Shown here piece after piece: positions 8,971 to 18,954 of a stretch of DNA of 64,000 bases; position 1 is the stretch's first letter, and each line of letters starts with the position of its first letter. A program made the position numbers and the translations under genes. The notes below the pieces were generated by a model, which was given only the letters and a program-made list of their open reading frames with translations, ran no database searches and was not told the DNA's origin. This DNA is from Nitrospira sp. (GTDB lineage: Bacteria; Nitrospirota; Nitrospiria; Nitrospirales; Nitrospiraceae): NCBI GenBank assembly GCA_024330965.1, contig JANDJL010000016.1, positions 1 to 64,000 on the forward strand, in the 5' to 3' direction.

Positions 8971-10365
8971 TCAAAACAGTTTTTCAATCTCTCCCTTGGC
9001 CCGCGCCAGATTGATACGCGAGGCGTTGAACCGGAAGAGCGCTTCGATCTGATTGTCCCGCGCCCTTGCCAGAGAGGTTTGGGCGTTCGTCACGTCGATA
9101 TTGGTTCCCAATCCGGCAGTAAACCGATCTCGCGCAAAGGCCAGTTCCTTCAGCGCCAATTCCATCCCCTTTTCGGCGACGGCGACCTGCTGAATCGAAG
9201 ACTCCAGGGTCAACAACGCGTTGCGCACCTCCAACGTCACTTGATCCGACACGTCCTTCATGCGGATCAGCTCCTGCCTCACCCGGCTTTTGGTTTCGGA
9301 AATGCGGGCCTCCCGCTGGCCTCCATCGAAAATGGGAATCGAGAACGTCAGTCCGATCGAATGGGTTGCCATCGCGTCTTCCGGCTTGACTCCGATCCAC
9401 CCATAATCGCCGTTGAGCGAGAGCGTCGGCACCCGTTCACCCACCACAGAACTGAGGCTGAGCGACGCCAGTTTCTGCCGCGTTTCCTGCGCCTTCAATT
9501 CCAGCCGCTGCTCTCGTGCGGCGGCGAGCGCCTCCTCCGGCCGCTCAAGCTCAACAGGCTGCAATTTCAATTCGTCGGTCAACGTCAGCCGCACATCGAA
9601 GGAAATGCCAAGGGCGCGAAGCAGATTGAGCCGCGCACTTTCCCGTTCATTCTGAGACATCAGCAGCCGCTGTTTGTGATTCTCCAATTGGACTTCTTCC
9701 CTGGTCACATCCAAACCGGTCGCAATGCCGGCTGCCTTACGGTCTTGCGCCAGTTTGAGCAGTTGCCGACTGAGTTCGATGTCGGCCTCTCTCGCCTTCA
9801 CGGCCTCGTCGGCTCGTAAGGCCTCCATGTACAACAAACCGACCGTCGCCATGACATCGCGCTTGGTCACCTCCGCTTCCAGCGACGCGACATCCACACT
9901 TGTTTTGGCGGCGCGCCATCGCTGAATAAGGCTGAGGCTGAACAGGTTTTGCACCAACGTCCCCCTCGCATCATAGACTTGAAAAGGCTCGGTCACGCTC
10001 CGGGTCAATCCGAAATTCGCAAACTGATCCATCGGAAGGCCGAAGGCGGCCAGGTTCACCGTCTGACTTCGACCGTTAACGTATCCGGATACATTCGGGA
10101 GCAGCGCGCCGAGGCTGGCGCTGGCCTGGGCCTGCGCGGCGGCGATCCGTTCCTTGAGCAGACGGACGTTCACGTTGTTGTCGATCGCCGCTTCAATGGC
10201 GTCCCGTAAACTGAGTCGTAGTTCAGGAGGAGCGGTTCCCTCACGCTCTTCCGCGGCATCGGCTCGACCGCTCGAGACCATAATGCCAGACACCACTACA
10301 CATGCCATCGCCGCGCCGACGGCGCGACAGCCCATCACGATCCTGACCCGTTGAAGGAACATCAT
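8971..10365 (-). CDS. TolC-family outer-membrane efflux channel
   Basis: This 464-residue protein has a signal peptide (about 1-37, ending SSGRADA) and two similar halves of long helical repeats typical of outer-membrane efflux proteins, e.g. LRDAIEAAIDNNVNVRLL near the start and ALLTLESSIQQVAVAEKGME in the second half. It should form a trimeric channel through the outer membrane and periplasm. The ATG at 10365 has GGGAGGA six bases upstream. It lies between an RND pump and an ABC-exporter adaptor and is the only channel gene seen in this region, so it may serve both pumps. Confidence 0.93.
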   Translation of the reverse strand: MMFLQRVRIVMGCRAVGAAMACVVVSGIMVSSGRADAAEEREGTAPPELRLSLRDAIEAAIDNNVNVRLLKERIAAAQAQASASLGALLPNVSGYVNGRSQTVNLAAFGLPMDQFANFGLTRSVTEPFQVYDARGTLVQNLFSLSLIQRWRAAKTSVDVASLEAEVTKRDVMATVGLLYMEALRADEAVKAREADIELSRQLLKLAQDRKAAGIATGLDVTREEVQLENHKQRLLMSQNERESARLNLLRALGISFDVRLTLTDELKLQPVELERPEEALAAAREQRLELKAQETRQKLASLSLSSVVGERVPTLSLNGDYGWIGVKPEDAMATHSIGLTFSIPIFDGGQREARISETKSRVRQELIRMKDVSDQVTLEVRNALLTLESSIQQVAVAEKGMELALKELAFARDRFTAGLGTNIDVTNAQTSLARARDNQIEALFRFNASRINLARAKGEIEKLF

Positions 10366-10549
10366 GAAAGTCCTCCCTCACTCAACAACCGTGCCACGTG
10401 CGCGGCGAGATGAGTCGCGCTGTCAACACGGACCATCTCAACAGGTTCCTAGCCGGCCGGACCTTCGAAACGAGAAGACGATCTCTTCACACCGGGAATC
10501 CTGCGACAGGAGCAATGCAGATCTGTTGCGGAACGCCACAGTCCTCGGT

Positions 10550-13500
10550 TCATACCGGCATGCTTTCTTCGCGCGGCTGATGAACGGCCGCTTCACCACT
10601 TCTCACGACGGTTTCGGCCGTCTGGTTCCCAGTCCCGATCCGTGCCGCCCTCCTCCCTACCAATCGGTAATACAACACGGGGATCACGATCAGCGTGAGC
10701 AATGTGGAGGCCCCCACGCCGAACAGCAGCGACACCGCCAACCCCTGGAAAATCGGATCGAGGATGATGACGAAGGCGCCGACCATCAACGCCGCCGCCG
10801 TCAAGAGAATCGGTCTGGTCCTGATGACCCCCGCGGTCATCACCGCCTCCAACGGCGGAACCCCGCTCCGTTCTTGAAGCTGGATGAAATCGACCAACAG
10901 AATCGAGTTGCGGACGATAATGCCGGCCAGCGCGATGAAGCCGATCATCGACGTGGCCGTGAAATACGACCCCAGCAACCAATGGCCCGGCAGGATGCCG
11001 ATCAACGTGAGCGGGATCGGCGCCATGATGATCAACGGTGTGAGAAACGATTGGAACTGGCCCACGATCAGTAAATAGATGAGCACCATCGCAATGGCGA
11101 ACGCCACCCCCATGTCCCGAAACGTTTCGTAGGTGATGTGCCATTCGCCGTCCCATTTCATCGAGAGCTTTTCTTCGGACCACGGTTGGGAGGCGTAGTA
11201 TTGTTCGATCCGATAGCCTTCGGCCGGTCGATAGTCTTCCAGTTTCTTTCCGACGCCCAACACTCCATAGACAGGGCTTTCGGCTTTCTCCGCTCCCACC
11301 CCTCCCACGTCGGCCACGACATAGACCACCGGCTTTTGGTTCTTATGGTAGATCGATTTCTCTTGGACCGTGTGCTCCACAGAAATCAGCTCCGACAACT
11401 GTACAAGCCCGCCGCTCTTGGTTCGCAACGCGATCTCTCCCAAATGCTCAAGTCCCGTCCGTTCTTCCAAGGGAAGACGCAGTGTGATCGGCACCGGTCG
11501 TTTCTCGTGGGGAATATGAACCAGCCCGACGGCCGTCCCTTCCAGCGCCATGCGCAACGTGTGCACGATCTCCTCGGAAGGAATCCCGGCCAACGCCGCC
11601 TTCGCCCGATCGACTGTCACCACGTACTTCACCTGATCCGCCTCGATCGAGTCGTCCACGTCAACGACGCCGGGCGTGGATTCGAACAGGGCGCGGATCT
11701 CCTTCGCCACAGCGAGTTGTCGATCATAGTTCGGCCCATAGATCTCCGCCACCAACACGGACTGGACAGGGGGGCCTGGCGGCACTTCGACGACCTTGAC
11801 GTTCGCTCCGTACCGGCGCGCAATGTCTTGGAGGGGAGGGCGGATCCGCCGTGCAATTTCATGACTTTGGGCTTCCCGCTCATCCTTGGCCACCAGGTTG
11901 ATCTGAATATCCCCCTCATGCGGCTGTGAGCGGAGAAAATAATGACGCACCAGACCATTAAAATTAAAAGGAGAGGCCGTGCCGACATAGGCTTGATAGT
12001 CGCGAACCTCTGGAACCGTGCGGATGTAGGACGTGAGCGCCTTCGCCACACGGGCAGTTTCCTCCAACGTCGTCCCCTCCGGCATGTCGATCACGACCTG
12101 AATCTCGCTCTTGTTGTCGAACGGCAACATCTTCACGGCCACATGGCGCGTGTAGAACATAAAACAGGACCCGACCAGCAAGAGCGCCACCAGGGTCAAA
12201 AACGAGTAGGCCAAGAAGGGCCGTCGCAAAAGCGGCGTCAGCACCAGGCGATAGAGCCGTGCCGTCAGGCCGGCTTCGCCTCCCTCATGTTCGACTCCCT
12301 TGACGGTCGTCCCCGGCCGGTAACAGGTGCGGCAGAACCATGGAATCACAACGAAGGCGACCAGGAGGGAAAAGAACATGGCGATGGAAGCGTTGATCGG
12401 GATCGGCCTCATGTACGGACCCATCAGGCCAGAGACGAAGGCCATCGGCAGCAGCGCGGCGATGACGGTGAACGTAGCGAGGATCGTGGGATTGCCGACC
12501 TCATCGACCGCGTGGATGGAGGCTTCGTCGTGGGGACGAAGGCGGAGCATCAGGTGCCGATAGGTGTTCTCGACAACGACGATGGCATCATCGACCAAGA
12601 TCCCGATGGAGAAGATCAACGCAAAGAGCGTGACGCGGTTGATCGTATACCCGATTAACATGGAGGTAAAAAGCGTCAACGCCAGGGTCAAGGGAATGGC
12701 GATCGACACGACGAAGGCGGGGCGCGGCCCCAAGGCGATGCCGAGGAACACGACGACTGCGATGACGGCGACGGCCAGATGCCACAGCAACTCATTGGCT
12801 TTCTCTTGAGCCGTCTCCCCATAGTTGCGTGTGACGGTGACGCGGACGTCCGCCGGCACCAGCACCCCCTTCATTTCCTCCACCCTGCGGATGACCTGCT
12901 CGGCCACGGCAACGGCGTTGACGCCTCCCTGTTTGGCAATGGCCACGGTCACCGCCGGCTCTTCTTCGGCCATGGATTCCCCGCCGACCATCGTCGGCGG
13001 CGCTTCTCGTCCCTCCGATGTTGAGGGTGATGAACGGCGAGCCATCGCCCCCTCTCCAAACCAGACGTAACCGGTCGCTTCAACCGGACCGTCGATTACG
13101 TCGGCCACTTGCCGCAAATAGACCGGCCGTCGCTCGTTGACACCGACGACCAGCCCTTCTAAATCTTCTCGCGAGCCAATGAAACGGCCGGCCTCCACAA
13201 GGAAGTTCTGATTTCGGCTGTCGAATCGACCGGTCGGCAGGGCCCGATTCTCCCCTCGGATGATTCCCGCGATCTGGAGCGGGGTGAGTCCATAGGCTTT
13301 TAATCGCGCCGGGTCGAGCTGCACCCGCAATTCGCGGGGCCGGCCGCCGACGATGAATCCTCCGGCCGTGCCGCTGATTTTTTTGATCTCCTCCAGCACC
13401 TGTTCGGCCAAGCGGGACAGTTCGAAGGCGCCGTACCGCCGGCTCGACAAGGTCATGGTAACGATCGGGACGTCGTTCACATCTTTCGGTTTGACCAGAA

Positions 13501-13927
13501 ACGGCTCTGCGCCGGGAGGCAGGAGATCTTGGTTCGACATCAGCTTGTCATAGAGATCGACCAAACTCTGCTCCAGCGGTTGACCCACGTAAAAGCGGAC
13601 GATGATCAATGCACCGCCCGGACGGGAAATCGAATAGACATATTCGACGCCTTTGATCTCCGAGATCTTTCGTTCGAACGGCTTGGTCAACTGCTCTTCG
13701 ACGACGTTGGCCGAGGCGCCGGGAAAAGGCAGCCAGACGTCGGCCATGGGCACGACGATCTGCGGCTCTTCCTCACGGGGCGTGGCGATGACGGCGAACA
13801 GGCCGAGCAGCAAGGCCCCCAGGATGATCAGCGGCGTCAACTTGCTTGTAATGAAGAGGGCGGCGATGCGGCCGGACAGGCCGTACCGGGCTGGTGCGCT
13901 AGGAGAGGATGTGGGATGACCGGTCAT
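10550..13927 (-). CDS. RND-superfamily efflux pump, inner-membrane subunit (AcrB/MdtB-like)
   Basis: This 1125-residue proton-driven pump has the expected 12-helix plan with two large periplasmic loops. Typical signatures are FPGASANVVEEQLTKPFE in the first loop, GILVDDAIVVVEN with the helix-4 acidic residues used in proton transfer, and GIIVRNSILLVDFI in the C-terminal half. It lacks the extra Met/Asp pattern that would mark a clear CusA-type metal pump, so it is more like the drug or hydrophobe class; substrate is uncertain. The ATG at 13927 has AGGA at good spacing. Its adaptor gene lies 130 bases upstream and the TolC gene about 185 bases downstream. Confidence 0.93.
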   Translation of the reverse strand: MTGHPTSSPSAPARYGLSGRIAALFITSKLTPLIILGALLLGLFAVIATPREEEPQIVVPMADVWLPFPGASANVVEEQLTKPFERKISEIKGVEYVYSISRPGGALIIVRFYVGQPLEQSLVDLYDKLMSNQDLLPPGAEPFLVKPKDVNDVPIVTMTLSSRRYGAFELSRLAEQVLEEIKKISGTAGGFIVGGRPRELRVQLDPARLKAYGLTPLQIAGIIRGENRALPTGRFDSRNQNFLVEAGRFIGSREDLEGLVVGVNERRPVYLRQVADVIDGPVEATGYVWFGEGAMARRSSPSTSEGREAPPTMVGGESMAEEEPAVTVAIAKQGGVNAVAVAEQVIRRVEEMKGVLVPADVRVTVTRNYGETAQEKANELLWHLAVAVIAVVVFLGIALGPRPAFVVSIAIPLTLALTLFTSMLIGYTINRVTLFALIFSIGILVDDAIVVVENTYRHLMLRLRPHDEASIHAVDEVGNPTILATFTVIAALLPMAFVSGLMGPYMRPIPINASIAMFFSLLVAFVVIPWFCRTCYRPGTTVKGVEHEGGEAGLTARLYRLVLTPLLRRPFLAYSFLTLVALLLVGSCFMFYTRHVAVKMLPFDNKSEIQVVIDMPEGTTLEETARVAKALTSYIRTVPEVRDYQAYVGTASPFNFNGLVRHYFLRSQPHEGDIQINLVAKDEREAQSHEIARRIRPPLQDIARRYGANVKVVEVPPGPPVQSVLVAEIYGPNYDRQLAVAKEIRALFESTPGVVDVDDSIEADQVKYVVTVDRAKAALAGIPSEEIVHTLRMALEGTAVGLVHIPHEKRPVPITLRLPLEERTGLEHLGEIALRTKSGGLVQLSELISVEHTVQEKSIYHKNQKPVVYVVADVGGVGAEKAESPVYGVLGVGKKLEDYRPAEGYRIEQYYASQPWSEEKLSMKWDGEWHITYETFRDMGVAFAIAMVLIYLLIVGQFQSFLTPLIIMAPIPLTLIGILPGHWLLGSYFTATSMIGFIALAGIIVRNSILLVDFIQLQERSGVPPLEAVMTAGVIRTRPILLTAAALMVGAFVIILDPIFQGLAVSLLFGVGASTLLTLIVIPVLYYRLVGRRAARIGTGNQTAETVVRSGEAAVHQPREESMPV

Positions 13928-14056
13928 GGATTTCCTGTCTCCCTTTCACCACGTCACCATTTCAGTCAGTCCCCCATTTCACGCTCAGGGGTTGGAGCAT
14001 GAATAACATCCTGCCGAACGAGAGGTTCCACACTTTAAGCCAGGACGATGCAAGAT

Positions 14057-15112
14057 TTACGACGTGGCCGAACCGACGGCGTGATCCGGCGGATTGACCA
14101 ACGCTCCATCGGCACCGATGGCCGCCTCACGCAGCACCGATTCCCCGACGTTGACGCCGGACAGAATCTCCACCTGGCTGTCGAATCGCCTGCCCGTCTT
14201 GACCCACCGGAGGCCGGCAATTCCATCCGGACCGACGACGAAGATGCTCACAAGTTGACCGCGCTCTGCAAGAGCCGTGTCGGGCAGGAGGATGGTCTGG
14301 TGCGTTCCCCTTTCCAATTGGAATCGCCCGAACATGCCGCTTTTCAGCCCCGGCGTCGCCGGCAGGTCCACGTTCACGGTAAAGGTGTGGGTTTGAGGAT
14401 CACCAGCCGGAAGGATCTGCGCGACGGTCCCAGTCAACTCCTGCGCACCCAAGGCATCGATGACCACGGGGATCTTATCGCCCGGTGACAGGGATTTTAT
14501 GTCCCTCTCCGCGACGGTCGCCTCAAGCCGGAGCAGTCGCGGATTTTCCATCCGCAACAGCGGCTGCCCCGGCGACGCCAACTCGCCGGCCTCCACCAAT
14601 TTCTCGGTGATGACGCCGTCGAACGGTGCCTTCACGATCGTATAGCTCAACTGCGCTTCGATCGCCTTTCGGCCGGCTTCAGCCACCTTATACGCCCGGG
14701 TGGCGTTTTCCATCTCCTGTTTCGACACGGCATCCCGCTCGTAGAGCTGATTCATCCGGTCAAGGTGCGCGATTGCATTGTCCAGTTCGGCGGAGACACG
14801 AGCCAATTCCGCCTCCAGATCCCGGCTGTCAAGGTAGATGACAGGCTGGCCCTTGGAAACCACCATCCCCTCCCGTACCAACAGCTTCTTAATGGTGCTT
14901 TGAATCCGACTGGAGAGCGTGGCCTGATAGACGGCGGTGACCTGACCGGTCACCTCGATGCGGATGGGCACCGAGGTCTGGACGACTTTGATCACCTCGG
15001 CACGGATCGTCCTTCGGGCTTCGGAAGAATTCGTCACGGGGGTTGATTCTTCCTTCAACCCGCATCCGGCCAATGTCAAGACGACCAGGGCCGCGATGAC
15101 CGCTCGTTTCAT
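14057..15112 (-). CDS. RND efflux periplasmic adaptor, lipoprotein
   Basis: This 351-residue protein has a lipobox at LTLAGCGL (Cys near residue 16), so it should be anchored by lipid to the inner membrane. It contains the lipoyl halves (STIKKLLVREGMVVSKGQPV and APFDGVITEKLVEAGELA) flanking a short helical hairpin, then beta-barrel and membrane-proximal domains. It would assemble with the RND pump encoded immediately downstream. The ATG at 15112 is preceded by GAGGAGA; an earlier in-frame Met at 15142 adds only a basic stretch without a ribosome-binding site. Confidence 0.92.
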   Translation of the reverse strand: MKRAVIAALVVLTLAGCGLKEESTPVTNSSEARRTIRAEVIKVVQTSVPIRIEVTGQVTAVYQATLSSRIQSTIKKLLVREGMVVSKGQPVIYLDSRDLEAELARVSAELDNAIAHLDRMNQLYERDAVSKQEMENATRAYKVAEAGRKAIEAQLSYTIVKAPFDGVITEKLVEAGELASPGQPLLRMENPRLLRLEATVAERDIKSLSPGDKIPVVIDALGAQELTGTVAQILPAGDPQTHTFTVNVDLPATPGLKSGMFGRFQLERGTHQTILLPDTALAERGQLVSIFVVGPDGIAGLRWVKTGRRFDSQVEILSGVNVGESVLREAAIGADGALVNPPDHAVGSATS

Positions 15113-15311
15113 TCTGCGTCTCCTCGTGGTGTCACGCTCCACCTCGGGTTTTCAGCCCATCAGTTCTTTCCCCGCCGAACCAATGGGCTCTGCCATCACG
15201 CTGGATATCCGCCCCGTTTTTCATCAAGTTCAGAACCGCCACCGACCGGCCTGCCCGCTCCGGCTGGAAACCAAGAACCGGGGCTCTTTGCTGGTTGACA
15301 CGCCGTCGTGC

Positions 15312-15500
15312 TTACTCCTGCACACCGAGCTTCCGCAGCAGGGCCATCATCGGGCACCATCCGGTAAAGGCCGATTGGATCAGATTCACCGCCACAAAGG
15401 CTGCAAAATAATTCCAATAGGGATGGACTGTCGCGCCCAAAATAATGGCGATGAGAACAAACACGCCGGCGATCAATCTCAACAGTTCATTGAGGTTCAT
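15312..15500 (-). CDS. DUF2892-family small membrane protein
   Basis: This 62-residue protein has two membrane segments (about 6-27 and 30-48) and the segment FTGWCPMMALLRKLGV, typical of the DUF2892 family. Members often sit next to or are fused to rhodanese or sulfur-handling proteins. The ATG has AGGAGG eight bases upstream. It follows the sulfide:quinone-oxidoreductase-like gene after about 60 bases on the same strand, which supports a sulfur-related role. The conserved Cys (residue 49) could carry sulfur, but this is inference. Confidence 0.88.
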   Translation of the reverse strand: MNLNELLRLIAGVFVLIAIILGATVHPYWNYFAAFVAVNLIQSAFTGWCPMMALLRKLGVQE

Positions 15501-15542
15501 GGACGCCTCCTTTCTGCTTGCTTATGTGAGGCGCCGTTCATT

Positions 15543-15568
15543 CAAAGGATTCATGCAAAGGATTCACG
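15543..15568. repeat. Short direct repeat at the end of the SQR-like gene
   Basis: CAAAGGATTCA occurs twice in tandem around the stop codon of the flavoprotein gene. It may be a local duplication; no function is proposed. Confidence 0.5.
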
Positions 15569-16823
15569 TCTTCCCCGACCCGGACTTCTCGAGTTTATCA
15601 ATGCCCATGGTTCTCAGGATGGCCCTTTCAAAGAACGGTTCGCTCACGCCCCTTTTCATTTTCATCAGGAAATATTTTTCCAGCCCGATTTTCGCCAGGT
15701 GCACCCACTTGCCCTTCTTGGCCCAGGTGACGTTGCGCGGCGCCATCTGCGGCAGAGCGACGAATGCCATGCCGGTGTCGCCCATGTCGGCCAGGCAGAC
15801 CGCGTTCCAGGTCGCCGTTTCTTTCTTCCCGTCGTTCTCCATGTCGGCTTTGATATTGTGGACGGCAGCGGACACCATGGACTCGATCATATAGCCGGTT
15901 TTGGGCGCGCCGGTCGGAACCGGTGTCTGCTCAACCGGAGGAATCGCGACACAGACCCCGACCGCGTAGATATTCCGATAGGTGGGATTCGCCTGATAGG
16001 CGTCGATGTTGACGAAGCCCTTGGGGTTACAGAGTCCCGGCGTTCCTGCCACGGCATCGACGCCGACGAACGGTGGAATCATCATGGAATAACGGAACGG
16101 CACTTCCTGTCCGTCCTCCAGAATCATTTTTCCGGGCCGCACTTCTTTGATCGCGGCGTTGGGAATTGTCTTGATCGCGTGCTCGGCACATTCATCTTCC
16201 ATCAGCCGACGAGACCTGCCCACCCCTGCCAAACCCATATGGCCGATATAGGGTTCCGGGGTCACAAAATACATGGGCACTTTCTTCCGCAGTTTTTTCC
16301 GTCGGAGGTCCGCATCCAAGATGAAGGCCATCTCATAGGCGGGGCCGAAGCAAGACGCCCCTTGCGCGGCGCCGATCACGATGGGACCGGGATCCTTGAG
16401 AAAACTTTGGTACGCCCCCCAGGCTTGTTCGGCATGGTCCACGGTGCACACCGATTGGGTGAACCCGCTGGGGCCGAGACCCGGCACGGCGCCGAAGTTC
16501 AGTTTGGGGCCGGTGGCGATGATGAGATAATCGTAGGGCACCTCGCCTTTCGACGTGATGACCCGATTCTGGTTCGGTTCGATCCGCTCGGCCGCCGCGC
16601 TGACGAATTCAATGCCTTTCTTCTCCAAGACCGGTCCCAACAAAAAACTGATGTCTTTTCTTGTCCGCCAGCCGACCGCCACCCACGGATTGGAGGGAAC
16701 AAAATGAAAGTACTCCACGTTGGAAATGACCGTGACCTTGTGTTTCTTGTCCAACAACGCCCGCGCTTCATACGCAGCCGGAAGCCCTCCGATGGATGCG
16801 CCGATAATGACGACTCGTGCCAT
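15564..16823 (-). CDS. FAD/NAD(P)-binding oxidoreductase, sulfide:quinone oxidoreductase family
   Basis: This 419-residue flavoprotein starts with the FAD-binding motif VVIIGASIGGLPAA. Its layout is that of sulfide:quinone oxidoreductases, which oxidise sulfide and pass electrons to membrane quinone. Three cysteines sit in contexts like the SQR active-site cysteines: SVCTVDHA (near 130), GASCFGPAYE (near 150) and AVGVCVAIPP (near 305). The basic C-terminal stretch (EKYFLMKMKRG) could be a membrane-binding helix. The ATG has GAGGAGG upstream. The DUF2892 gene downstream is a common sulfur-related partner. Sulfide as substrate is likely but not certain, since related flavoproteins use other donors. 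Confidence 0.82.
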   Translation of the reverse strand: MARVVIIGASIGGLPAAYEARALLDKKHKVTVISNVEYFHFVPSNPWVAVGWRTRKDISFLLGPVLEKKGIEFVSAAAERIEPNQNRVITSKGEVPYDYLIIATGPKLNFGAVPGLGPSGFTQSVCTVDHAEQAWGAYQSFLKDPGPIVIGAAQGASCFGPAYEMAFILDADLRRKKLRKKVPMYFVTPEPYIGHMGLAGVGRSRRLMEDECAEHAIKTIPNAAIKEVRPGKMILEDGQEVPFRYSMMIPPFVGVDAVAGTPGLCNPKGFVNIDAYQANPTYRNIYAVGVCVAIPPVEQTPVPTGAPKTGYMIESMVSAAVHNIKADMENDGKKETATWNAVCLADMGDTGMAFVALPQMAPRNVTWAKKGKWVHLAKIGLEKYFLMKMKRGVSEPFFERAILRTMGIDKLEKSGSGKT

Positions 16824-17123
16824 GTTGCACCTCCTCGCTGAATGTACGATGTTACGCCTTCGTTCTGGACCGTTTCACGAACGGCTCGGCCCTTTTCGAT
16901 CTGTCATCATTCGGCACATCGGCCGTGCCAACGAACCTCTTGCCACGAACTTCTTGTATTGAGGCGTTTTTTCTCAGAAAGATTCAAGCGGATCGGCTGA
17001 CCCCAGGGAAAACGCAGCCTTATCGTGACCCGCCAAAACGATACATACCGTGACAGGCCGTACAGCGGGCCGTTATGTCCGAGAGGCGCTGGAAGATCTC
17101 TCGAGTGGTCGCTCCCTCAGCAA
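16824..17123. other. Intergenic, no gene recognised
   Basis: This is the leader of the SQR-like gene on the minus strand (ribosome-binding site at about 16827-16840). No convincing reading frame or terminator was seen in the remainder. Confidence 0.45.
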
Positions 17124-17384
17124 TCACACAGCAATCACATCCGCCAGCCCGTCCCTGTCCTTATGGATCGACATGCCCAATTGTTTGAGCGGCAGCGGGA
17201 GTTTGGCCATGATCATTGGCTCAATATCAGCCGCCATCTCCATGCCCGCTTCCCTGGCGATCGCGGCCAAGGTCTGTCGCTCAATCTCTGGGTCTCCGAG
17301 GCCGCGGAGAATGCCGCCGACTGCCTTCAAAAGCCGTTTGCGTTCGGCTGGAGCATGGCTCTCGCCCAAGGCCTCTATCGGCAA
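17124..17384 (-). CDS. Possible small hypothetical protein
   Basis: This 86-residue frame is in the same frame as the CopD-like gene upstream, after its TAA. It is helical and charged (e.g. ERKRLLKAVGGILRGLGDPE and AAIAREAGMEMAADIEPM), which looks more protein-like than the overlapping plus-strand frames. It has only a TTG start and no good ribosome-binding site. A 12-base tandem duplication (GCCTCTATCGG) lies at the putative start. It may be a real small protein, a C-terminal remnant of a longer gene, or chance. Confidence 0.3.
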   Translation of the reverse strand: MPIEALGESHAPAERKRLLKAVGGILRGLGDPEIERQTLAAIAREAGMEMAADIEPMIMAKLPLPLKQLGMSIHKDRDGLADVIAV

Positions 17385-17456
17385 GGCCTCTATCGGATGG
17401 AGCGCATGCTTATCGAAATCCCCCTGCCATGCAACCAGGCAAGCCGAAACAACGGG

Positions 17457-17951
17457 TTAAGAACGGGCCAGGACCACCGCCACGACAACGACAGCCAGCG
17501 CCAAGAGAAGAGAAAATCGAGGCAGCCATCGAGCGGTGCCCACCACCAGTTTATCCCATGGCGTTCGCGAAGAAGGGGGAATCGATGAAGCCCGACCGAC
17601 TTGAGGGCCCAGAACCAAATCGTGAAGGGCGGTAACGATCAGGAGCAACAACACAAGCCCGATCTTGACTGTCACGACCGACGACCATGATGCGGGGCTT
17701 GTCAGCATCATGCCTCGTCGTGCCAACAGAAGGGGACCGGTCGTGAGCAAGACGGCGATGGCCGTCCACACCACGATACGAAATCTGAGTGCCGCGGAGC
17801 GAAACACCGCCATAAATTCCGGCGCCGCCTTCCGGTTTTTGACAAGAGGCGCAAACACCAGGCTTAAAAAAAGCATGCCGCCGATCCAGGCCACGGCAGC
17901 CAAGAGATGAAGGGCGACGAGCGTCTGATACATGGCGCTAATATAGTACAT
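17457..17951 (-). CDS. CopD-like integral membrane protein
   Basis: About 164 residues with four membrane helices. The first helix contains ALHLLAAVAWIGGMLFLSL, the signature of the CopD/YozB-like group, in which a conserved His and Trp line the membrane face. CopD proteins are linked to copper uptake or tolerance, but many short members are uncharacterised. The ATG at 17951 is preceded by GAGG at five bases; longer frames upstream lack a site, and MYQTL six residues in is an alternative. It is divergent from the first FGE-domain gene. Confidence 0.75.
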   Translation of the reverse strand: MYYISAMYQTLVALHLLAAVAWIGGMLFLSLVFAPLVKNRKAAPEFMAVFRSAALRFRIVVWTAIAVLLTTGPLLLARRGMMLTSPASWSSVVTVKIGLVLLLLIVTALHDLVLGPQVGRASSIPPSSRTPWDKLVVGTARWLPRFSLLLALAVVVVAVVLARS

Positions 17952-18078
17952 TTGAACCTCACAATACTGACCTTCGCACGAAAGACATGAGAATCGTATG
18001 ATTGTGAGAAGACTGACGAGCACCGGCACTCAGCTCGCTCATCGCCTGCCGCAATTGACAACTGCAAGGAGCACAGCC

Positions 18079-18954
18079 ATGGTTCAGGGAGCCTTGTCCT
18101 TTTTTCTTTTGGTGGCGGTCGGTTGGCATGGGTGGGCTCATTCGAGGCTCGTTGCCTTTGAGGATTTCAGTCCGGCTGAGCAAATTGCTCGCTCTGCCGT
18201 CAGCTCTCCTCTGGAAGTCGTGCCCGAGGGATTTTTTTTGATGGGAACGGCCCATCACGGAGGAAAACCCTATGGCTTCGAAACACAGTATGACGATACC
18301 GAACAACCCCGGCGCCGGATTTGGCTTAATGCCTTTCTCATCGACCGCTACGAGGTCAGCCTTGGTGAATACCTACGATGGCTTCAGGCAGAACAGCGAC
18401 CTCTGCCCAAAGAACTGCGCGACCTGATCAATCATATGATCACGGTCCACGCCGTTCAGCCTGCTGCGCTCGCCCACTGGCCGGCACTGTATGTCACCTG
18501 GCAAGAAGCCTCGGCCTTTTGTCGAGCGCAGGGCAAGCGACTTCCAACAGAAGCCGAGTGGGAAAAGGCAGCACGTGGCGTCCATGGTCAACTCTTCCCG
18601 TGGGGATCTCAAGCCCCTTCGCCGATCCTGGCCAGGTTCGGCCAATATCATGTCCATGAAATTCCACTCGTCGAACCGGTCGAGAGTCGGAAAGAGGGTC
18701 GTAGTCCCTATGGATTGCACCATATGGCCGGCAATGCCGCCGAGTGGGTCGCCGATTGGTTTGGGACCGACTACTATGCAATCATGCCGACGACCAACCC
18801 GTCCGGCCCCTCCACTGGGCGGTACAAGAGCGTTCGTGGAGGATCGTGGAAAAGTTCTCCGCAGATGCTGCGAGCAGCCACAAGAGGAGGAGCCTTACCG
18901 GAGCAACGGGCCGCGACGATCGGATTTCGGTGTGCAAAGTCAGGGGGGTCGTGA
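18079..18954 (+). CDS. Exported FGE-sulfatase (SUMF1)-domain protein 1
   Basis: This 291-residue protein has an N-terminal signal (about 1-22) and then the formylglycine-generating-enzyme fold. Signatures include GFFLMGTAHHGG, KRLPTEAEWEKAARG, MAGNAAEWVADWFG, RGGSW and the C-terminal GFRCA. True FGEs use a Cys pair spaced C-x4-C near the end; here only the second Cys is present, so sulfatase activation is unlikely and a structural or binding role fits better. The ATG at 18079 has AAGGAG at seven bases. It is one of four such proteins within 10 kb and is the only one on the plus strand. Confidence 0.88.
   Translation: MVQGALSFFLLVAVGWHGWAHSRLVAFEDFSPAEQIARSAVSSPLEVVPEGFFLMGTAHHGGKPYGFETQYDDTEQPRRRIWLNAFLIDRYEVSLGEYLRWLQAEQRPLPKELRDLINHMITVHAVQPAALAHWPALYVTWQEASAFCRAQGKRLPTEAEWEKAARGVHGQLFPWGSQAPSPILARFGQYHVHEIPLVEPVESRKEGRSPYGLHHMAGNAAEWVADWFGTDYYAIMPTTNPSGPSTGRYKSVRGGSWKSSPQMLRAATRGGALPEQRAATIGFRCAKSGGS

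Noticed and set aside
10550-13927. CusA-type metal pump
   Set aside because: The gene has the RND fold, but the copper methionine pattern and a copper-linked adaptor signature were not visible, so a drug-type pump is more likely.
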